From JBFGCT01 sp041581055 (lineage in GTDB: Bacteria; Actinomycetota; Acidimicrobiia; Acidimicrobiales; Ilumatobacteraceae): DNA of 17,819 nucleotides. Below the pieces are notes generated by a model. That model searched no databases and was not told the origin of the DNA. It saw only the letters and a program-made list of their open reading frames with translations. The translations under genes were made by a program, and so were the position numbers. Positions 13,055 through 17,819 of this stretch are shown piece after piece (the first letter of the stretch is position 1; each line of letters opens with the position of its first letter). Location of the stretch: the NCBI GenBank assembly GCA_041581055.1, contig JBFGCT010000075.1:1-17819 (forward strand), given 5' to 3'.

Positions 13055-13970
13055 GCGGCCTCGGTTCGGGCGCGGTCCGGCTGACCGGCACCGACAGCGC
13101 CGCGCCGACGAGGTCGACGGCCAGCGACACGATTCGGCTGACGACGGCGACCGAGACGGCGAGCCCGCCGCCGAGCAGACCGGTCGTCATCGAGATGAAG
13201 ACCGCTTCGCGGACACCGAGCCCGCCCGGCAGCCCGACGATCACAAACCCCGCGATCCACGAAACGCACGTCGCGTAGACCAGCGCCGTGACGAGCTCCG
13301 CGTCGAGGGCGCCTCCGAGCGCCTCGACCGAGAAGACGTTGATCCCCGAGAACAGCACCCAGACCGGCATGTAGCGCGCGACGAGCGCGGCGAACCATCG
13401 GGCCTCCGGCAACCGGGGCTCCCGGCGCGTGACGCGGGTGGCGACACGATGGACGGCCGCCCGCACCCGCCTCGCGGCGAGTGCCGCCAGGCCGGCGGCC
13501 AGGCCGGCGGCGAGCAACAGCGGGAACGCCCGCGAGCCCACCGGCGACACCAACCCCGACACCGCCGCCACCGACGCCGCGCCGAACACGGTGGCGACCA
13601 TCGAGGTCGCGGTGGACGTGTAGGCGATGGCCCGGGGAGTGGCCCCACGATGCGCGAGCTCGGCCTGGCCGACGATCGGCCAGATCCCGCCCGGGACGTA
13701 CTTGCCGAGCTGGCCGACGAAGAACCATGCGAGTCCGCGGCGCCACGGCGCGGGCGCTCCGCTCCGGCGGACGATGAACAGCCAGTTGAGGCCGAGCAAG
13801 GCCATCGCGGCCAGGCCGGACACGAACGCGACGGTCAGCCACAGCGGGGCGGCCGACCCGAGCGCGTCGGCGATGTCGTGGCGGTCGCGGACGATCCGGA
13901 CGGTGACGAAGGCGAGGCCGGCCAGCCCGATGGCGATCCCGATGAGGTTGGCGAGGCGCGTGCGGCTCAT
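13023..13970 (-). CDS. Lysylphosphatidylglycerol synthase TM region / UPF0104 family membrane protein
   Basis: 315 aa with about 8 hydrophobic segments. Family signatures are FVGQLGKYVPGGIWPIVGQ (about 84-102) and GLPGGLGVREAVF (about 246-258), both characteristic of the UPF0104/AglD-like group. There is no soluble aminoacyl-transferase domain, so it is not a lysyl-PG synthase; stand-alone members often sit in glycan or glycolipid clusters and are proposed to move or synthesise lipid-linked intermediates. The ATG at 13970 overlaps the TGA of the methyltransferase gene by 4 nt (ATGA), so the two are translationally coupled. The final 32 nt overlap the convergent GT-C gene. Confidence 0.87.
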   Translation of the reverse strand: MSRTRLANLIGIAIGLAGLAFVTVRIVRDRHDIADALGSAAPLWLTVAFVSGLAAMALLGLNWLFIVRRSGAPAPWRRGLAWFFVGQLGKYVPGGIWPIVGQAELAHRGATPRAIAYTSTATSMVATVFGAASVAAVSGLVSPVGSRAFPLLLAAGLAAGLAALAARRVRAAVHRVATRVTRREPRLPEARWFAALVARYMPVWVLFSGINVFSVEALGGALDAELVTALVYATCVSWIAGFVIVGLPGGLGVREAVFISMTTGLLGGGLAVSVAVVSRIVSLAVDLVGAALSVPVSRTAPEPRPLSAATPTRSG

Positions 13971-14632
13971 CCGACGGGTGCGGCGAGCACCATGGTCCAC
14001 GGCATCGGGTTGGTGGTTCGCCGCACGTCGAACCGGCGGCGCACGAGCCGGGCGAATCCCCGACCGGTCCAGTGATTGATGTGACCAGGGGTGTTGCCGA
14101 GATCGCGGAGATAGCGACCCCGCGCCATGTTCCCGAGGCGCCAGATCGGCTCGAACGGCACCGATGCGATCAACGCCCCGGCGCAGACGCGGCGCAGTTC
14201 GTCGATCGCCCCGATCGGGTCGGACAGGTGTTCGAACACCTCGATCGCCAGGACCAGGTCGAAGGACCGATCCGGGAACGGCAGCCTCGTGGCGTCGCCG
14301 AACACACACGACAGGTCGCGCTCGCGCCACTCGGCCGCCAACTCGTCGTCGGGCAGATCGAGGCCGAGGACCGGCGTCGTCGGGAACCGTTCGGCGATCC
14401 GGCGGTTGATCGTGCCCTCGCCGACACCGATCTCGAGCACCCGCCGGGGTGATCCCCCCGCGGCGGCAGCGTCGACGAGCGAATCGAACGCGGCGAAGAA
14501 CCCGCGCATCATGCGCTGCTCGATCGGGTTGTTCGAGGCGTACTTGTCGTAGGTGTTGCCGGTCGGCACCGCGCGGCCACGCTCGGCGGCGTCCCCCGCA
14601 GGGTCGGCGGAGCGGGGCTGGTCGATCGCCAT
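13967..14632 (-). CDS. Class I SAM-dependent methyltransferase (Methyltransf_11 type)
   Basis: 221 aa from ATG 14632. The SAM-binding motif I is VLEIGVGEGTI (65-75), the acidic strand-2 end is LGLDLPDDE (89-97), and the post-motif stretch GDATRLPFPDRSFDLVLAIEVFEHL spans about 112-136. The N-terminal TGNTYDKYASNNPIEQRMM is a form I associate with methyltransferases in actinobacterial glycan loci. The target is probably a small molecule, lipid or sugar rather than DNA, but this is inferred from family and context. A weak -10-like GACACT lies 6 nt before the start. It is the first gene of a two-gene operon with the UPF0104-like protein and is divergent from the TasA-like gene. Confidence 0.87.
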   Translation of the reverse strand: MAIDQPRSADPAGDAAERGRAVPTGNTYDKYASNNPIEQRMMRGFFAAFDSLVDAAAAGGSPRRVLEIGVGEGTINRRIAERFPTTPVLGLDLPDDELAAEWRERDLSCVFGDATRLPFPDRSFDLVLAIEVFEHLSDPIGAIDELRRVCAGALIASVPFEPIWRLGNMARGRYLRDLGNTPGHINHWTGRGFARLVRRRFDVRRTTNPMPWTMVLAAPVG

Positions 14633-14679
14633 CGGACCAGTGTCGCAGCCCGGCGCCGTCGCGGTGGTCGACCTTGCCG

Positions 14680-14706
14680 GTTTCTTGAAACGTGTCTCCC
14701 TCAAGA
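14680..14706. promoter_or_regulatory. Inverted repeats in the methyltransferase/TasA-like divergent region
   Basis: GTTTC-TT-GAAAC (14680-14691) is a short palindrome. Its core TCTTGA (14683-14688) also pairs with TCAAGA at 14701-14706, 12 nt away. The 102-nt intergenic region has a TTGAAA at 14685-14690 but no convincing -10 at the right distance for the plus-strand gene. It could be a regulator site for the secretion operon; support is weak. Confidence 0.25.
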
Positions 14707-14734
14707 TTTCGTCGGGCACTGCCGACCATCTGGT

Positions 14735-15355
14735 ATGGATTCCAACCCCTTCATTCACGTCGGCAACGGCGGCCTGGCGGCCGGGCGCGAGGACGTGTTC
14801 CGCGGCATCGTCCGCCTGGCGGCGATCGCCGCCGCCCTGCTCCTGCTCACAATTCTGGCCGTGACACGGTCCGAGGCGGCGTTCTCGGCCACGACCGACA
14901 ACCCGGGCAACTCCTTCTCCAGCGGCACCGTCGTCCTCACCGACGACGACGGCGGGGCGACGGCGATGTTCACGGCGACGGGCATGTCGCCTGGCAACCC
15001 GATCGTCGAGTGCATCACGGTCACCTACTCGGGCAACCTGCTCAACGCCGACATCAAGATGTACGGATCGACCACCGGAACCCTCGACACCTACCTCGAC
15101 ATGACGGTCGAGGAGGGGACGGGCGGGAGCTTCGGCGACTGCACCGGCTTCACGCCGGCGTCGACCATCTTCAACAACACGCTCGAGAACTACGCCACGA
15201 CCCACACCAACTGGGCGAGCGGTCTCAACGTGTACACAGCGACGGTCAACCCGCAATCGCGGACGCTGCGCTTCACGATCGACGTGCAGAACAACCCCGC
15301 GGCCCAGAACGACAGCTCGACGGCGACGTTCACCTGGGAGGCCCAGGACGTCTGA
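14735..15355 (+). CDS. TasA/CalY-like secreted protein with SipW-cognate signal peptide
   Basis: 206 aa. A long n-region (MDSNPFIHVGNGG onward) is followed by a hydrophobic helix at 26-43 and then RSEAAFSATTDNPGNSFSSGTVVL (45-67 when read through), the hallmark of the SipW-cognate class: AAF, a gap, GNSF, then SGTV. Cleavage is expected within residues 46-52. The mature part is about 155 aa, Thr/Asn/Ser-rich and beta-strand-like, with two Cys (in VECITV and GDCTGF) that could form a disulfide. Families with this signal include TasA and camelysin, which form extracellular fibres or matrix; fibre formation here is inference. A signal peptidase gene of the matching type follows after 64 nt. No clear ribosome binding site precedes the ATG. 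Confidence 0.83.
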   Translation: MDSNPFIHVGNGGLAAGREDVFRGIVRLAAIAAALLLLTILAVTRSEAAFSATTDNPGNSFSSGTVVLTDDDGGATAMFTATGMSPGNPIVECITVTYSGNLLNADIKMYGSTTGTLDTYLDMTVEEGTGGSFGDCTGFTPASTIFNNTLENYATTHTNWASGLNVYTATVNPQSRTLRFTIDVQNNPAAQNDSSTATFTWEAQDV

Positions 15356-15419
15356 TCGGTGGGGTTCTGAGCTGGGCGGGGACGCTCAAGCCGACCCCGA
15401 TTCGTGCCGATCACCACGT

Positions 15420-16085
15420 GTGGAGTCGCTCACCAACGCTGTCCGGACCCAGCGCCCGTTCGCCGTCAGCGGTGTGCCGGTCATGGACGGTCCGGGTGTG
15501 GCGACCGTCGCGCCAGTGCCGGTCTCGGCGAGGATCGTGCGGGACGGAGAGGTCCTCCCCGTCGAAACGGTGGCGGGCGGCCTGCCGGCGTGGCGGGTGG
15601 TCGGCAACGCGGTCGCCCTGTTCGCGCTCGTGCTGTTCGTCGGGCTTGGCTTCCTGGCGCTCGGTCCGCTGGCCCTCGGCTACCGGCCGGTCGTCGTCGG
15701 CTCCGGCTCGATGGAGCCCGCGCTCAAGGTCGCCGATGTCGTCGTGGTGAAGGACCCCGAACACAAGAACGTCGGCCTTGGCACGGTGGTCGACATCCGG
15801 ACCGACGACGGCGGCAAGATCCACCGTGTTGTCGAGGTGGTGCCCGACGGATTCCGCACGAAGGGCGACGCCAACGCCACCGTCGACTCCGACATCGTCG
15901 CGGCCGAGAGCATCACCGGCGTCGGCGTGTTCCTCGTCCCGTTCGTCGGGCTCCCCCGGGTGTGGTTCGACAACGGCGAGTGGCTCAAGCTCGGATCGCT
16001 GATCGCCGCCATCGTCGCCGCCGCCTACTTCTCGCGTTCGGATTGGTTGCGGGCCGGACGCCGCACCGTGGACGGCGCTAGGTGA
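15420..16085 (+). CDS. sipW: Signal peptidase I, ER/SipW type (Ser-His)
   Basis: 221 aa from GTG 15420; ATG 15483 would give 200 aa and still keep every domain. A transmembrane helix at about 60-86 leads to the catalytic box GSGSMEP with Ser97. The general base is His135 in KIHRVVEV, where bacterial P-type enzymes have Lys, so this is the ER/archaeal/SipW type. The acidic box TKGDANATVD (147-156) supplies D150 and D156. A second helix lies at about 193-208. It would cleave signal peptides on the outer membrane face, and its likely substrate is the TasA-like protein encoded just upstream, as in the tasA-sipW pairs of Bacillus. The stop overlaps the GTG of the GGDEF gene. Confidence 0.87.
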   Translation: MESLTNAVRTQRPFAVSGVPVMDGPGVATVAPVPVSARIVRDGEVLPVETVAGGLPAWRVVGNAVALFALVLFVGLGFLALGPLALGYRPVVVGSGSMEPALKVADVVVVKDPEHKNVGLGTVVDIRTDDGGKIHRVVEVVPDGFRTKGDANATVDSDIVAAESITGVGVFLVPFVGLPRVWFDNGEWLKLGSLIAAIVAAAYFSRSDWLRAGRRTVDGAR

Positions 16086-17819
16086 GCGGGCAGCCGAAGG
16101 CCGCCGCGGCGGCCGAGACGGAACGCAGCATCGCCGCGCTGCGCGGTGTGCTGGCACTCATCGGGGCGGCGCTGGCGCTGGGCAGCCGCTCGGCGGACGG
16201 CGGGACCGCGTTCTCGCTCCAGCCGATCGCGCTCGCCGTCGCCATCGTCGGCGCGGCCGGACTGCTGTGGTGGCTCCCCCACGGGCTGCGGCGGCTCGGC
16301 CTCGGCCCCACGCCGAGCGCGACCGTGATGCAGCTCCTCGACATCGCCGCCGCGCTCGGCCTGACCTACGTCGTGAGCGACGTGCTCCCCGACGCGGCGT
16401 GGGCGCTGCTGACGATCCCGATCGTCGTCGCCTCGCTGCGACTCAACGCGGTGGGTGTCCTGTGGGTGTGGCTGGTGACATCGCTCGGGTACACGGGGCT
16501 GCTCTGGATCGACGTCGTCGATCCCGGCCGGGCGGCGATCGGGCAGTCGCTCGTCCTCGAGCGGCCCGGCGCCCTCCTGGCGATCGCCGCCGGCGTGGCG
16601 CTGCTGACCCGCTGGCTCCAGGCGGGATGGGTCGAGCAGGCTCAGCTGACCGACGAGGCCCAGCTCCGGTTCCAGCACGTGCAGGCGATCGAGCGCGCCG
16701 GCCGGGAGATGCGCGGACGGACCCCGGACGAGGTCGTGACCACCTGCCTCCACCACGTGGTCGAGCTCGGGTTCGACGCGGCGACCGTCACCGGCGGCGA
16801 CCGACCGATCCGCGCCGTCGGCGACGGCTCGATCGTTCCGGCCGACGAGACCATCGATCCACCGGCCGCGGGAACGGTCGGGCTGACCGAGTGGCACGGG
16901 CCCGAGGGGTGCGTCTACAGCGCGGCGATGGTCGAGCCGCGCTCGAACATGGTGATCAGCGGCTGGAGTCTTCGGCCGCCCGGCACGCTGCAGGCCGACG
17001 CGCTCTCCGAGCTCGTCGCGCACACGACGTCGGGCGTCGAGCTGGCAGAGCTGCTCGGCCAGGCCCGCTTCGAGGCCGACCACGACGCCCTGACCGGGCT
17101 CGCCAACCGGGCGCAGTTCGAGCGCCGGCTCCGCGCCTCGGCCCGTGAGCAGACCGCGCTCGCGATGCTGTTCATGGACCTCGACCACTTCAAGCAGATC
17201 AACGACCGCTACGGGCACGAGGCGGGCGACTGGGCGCTGCAGCAGGTCGGCGCCATGCTCCACGAGCACATCGGCGAGGTCGGGTTGGCGGCCCGCTACG
17301 GCGGCGACGAGTTCGTCGCGATCATCGCCGGCCACGCGGTCGCCGACGTGCAAGCGCTCGCCACCCGGCTGCTCGCCGCCGTCGAGGAGATCGCCGAGCG
17401 GTCCGCCCTCGGCCACCAGCGGATCGAGCTCGGAATCAGCGTCGGCATCGCCCTGGCGGCCGGGCCGGTCGATCCGGACGTGCTCCGGCGGGCCGCCGAT
17501 CGAGCGGTCTTCACGGCCAAGGGCGACGGGCGTGGCCGCACCGCGACGACCTGGGTGTCGCCGTCGTCCGAGTGCGTCGGCCGCGCCGAGCCGGTTGCCG
17601 CCGCCGAGCCGGTCGCGCGGGCGCAGCCCGCGCCGGTCACCGCCGCCGCCGGACCCGTCGCGCGGGCGCAGCCCGGACCGGTCACCGCCGCCGCCGGACC
17701 CGTCCCGCGGGCGCAGCCCGAGCCGGTCACCGCCGCCCCGCCCGTCGCGCGGGCGCAGCCCGGACCGGTCACCGCCGCCGCCGGACCCGTCGCGCGGGCG
17801 CAGCCCGAGCCGGTCACCG
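16082..17819 (+). CDS. Membrane-anchored diguanylate cyclase (GGDEF), incomplete at the window edge
   Basis: Starts at GTG 16082, overlapping the signal peptidase TGA as GTGA, and stays open for 579 codons to the window end. Five to six transmembrane segments (about 18-34, 45-65, 83-101, 106-143, 163-179) form an uncharacterised membrane sensor. A soluble GAF-sized region (about 195-325; FQHVQAIERAGREMRGRTPDE at its start when read in parts) follows. The GGDEF domain begins DHDALTGLANR (333), has MDLDHFKQIND with the metal-binding Asp, and an intact GGDEF at 407-411, so it should make c-di-GMP. The RxxD inhibitory I-site is absent (residues GEVG at that place). From residue 510 a Pro/Ala-rich tandem repeat extends to the edge. 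Anything after it, such as an EAL domain, is not visible. Confidence 0.87.
   Translation, partial: MSGQPKAAAAAETERSIAALRGVLALIGAALALGSRSADGGTAFSLQPIALAVAIVGAAGLLWWLPHGLRRLGLGPTPSATVMQLLDIAAALGLTYVVSDVLPDAAWALLTIPIVVASLRLNAVGVLWVWLVTSLGYTGLLWIDVVDPGRAAIGQSLVLERPGALLAIAAGVALLTRWLQAGWVEQAQLTDEAQLRFQHVQAIERAGREMRGRTPDEVVTTCLHHVVELGFDAATVTGGDRPIRAVGDGSIVPADETIDPPAAGTVGLTEWHGPEGCVYSAAMVEPRSNMVISGWSLRPPGTLQADALSELVAHTTSGVELAELLGQARFEADHDALTGLANRAQFERRLRASAREQTALAMLFMDLDHFKQINDRYGHEAGDWALQQVGAMLHEHIGEVGLAARYGGDEFVAIIAGHAVADVQALATRLLAAVEEIAERSALGHQRIELGISVGIALAAGPVDPDVLRRAADRAVFTAKGDGRGRTATTWVSPSSECVGRAEPVAAAEPVARAQPAPVTAAAGPVARAQPGPVTAAAGPVPRAQPEPVTAAPPVARAQPGPVTAAAGPVARAQPEPVT
17609..17819 (+). repeat. 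Tandem 45-bp coding repeat (about 4.7 copies, continues past the window)
   Basis: In-frame units begin at 17609, 17654, 17699, 17741 and 17786. The protein unit is PVARAQPGPVTAAAG, with the third unit shortened to 42 bp and a variable residue (A, G or E) before the second PV. Since the units are near-identical in DNA as well as protein, recent expansion by slippage or unequal recombination is likely. The segment would be an extended, positively charged Pro/Ala-rich tail on the GGDEF protein. The copy number in the whole gene is unknown. Confidence 0.85.

Noticed and set aside
17609..17819. Possible CRISPR array from regular 45-bp spacing
   Set aside because: There are no unique spacers; the whole unit repeats in frame as protein-coding sequence.

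Overview
This window looks like chromosome of a high-GC actinobacterium. The actinobacterial signs are a mycothiol-dependent (maleylpyruvate isomerase family) enzyme, a DUF222/HNH (13E12-type) protein with an SOS-box-like site, GTG starts, and -10 elements of the TANNNT type lying 6-9 nt upstream of start codons (leaderless transcription). The mix of gene families recalls the Acidimicrobiia (Ilumatobacter-like), but that placement is inference from protein style; no marker gene is present.

Layout. (1) 40-4360: a large secreted PKD/SdrD_B-like surface protein (minus strand), divergent from an HTH regulator, which is followed by a small membrane protein. The shared 75-bp intergenic region holds three TGTTGC-type half sites. 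(2) 4543-4616: tRNA-Val(TAC), then a 71-aa protein with one perfect EF-hand loop. (3) 4916-6328: the DUF222/HNH protein, with a GAAC-N4-GTTC site inside the spacer of a predicted leaderless promoter. (4) 6463-9850: a mycothiol-dependent enzyme, an inositol-monophosphatase-like enzyme, two acidic unknown proteins and an alpha/beta hydrolase. These are arranged as convergent and divergent pairs with hairpins between the convergent ends. (5) 9984-14632: a glycan-assembly block made of a polyprenyl-phosphate glycosyltransferase (GT2) overlapping a GT-C membrane glycosyltransferase on the plus strand, and facing them a methyltransferase overlapping a UPF0104/LPG-synthase-TM membrane protein on the minus strand. 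(6) 14735-17819: a likely operon of a TasA/CalY-like protein with a SipW-cognate signal peptide, an ER-type (Ser-His) signal peptidase, and a membrane GGDEF protein that starts inside the signal peptidase stop codon and runs off the window in a tandem 45-bp repeat.

How the genes may work together. The strongest candidate for an undescribed system is the last block: secreted fibre-like protein, dedicated signal peptidase and diguanylate cyclase co-transcribed. It suggests that surface matrix export and c-di-GMP signalling are coupled. The adjacent glycan block and the left-end surface protein fit a general cell-envelope theme. The second notable item is the SOS-type control of the HNH protein. 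No CRISPR array, insertion sequence or rRNA gene was seen, and no intergenic stretch exceeds 300 bases.
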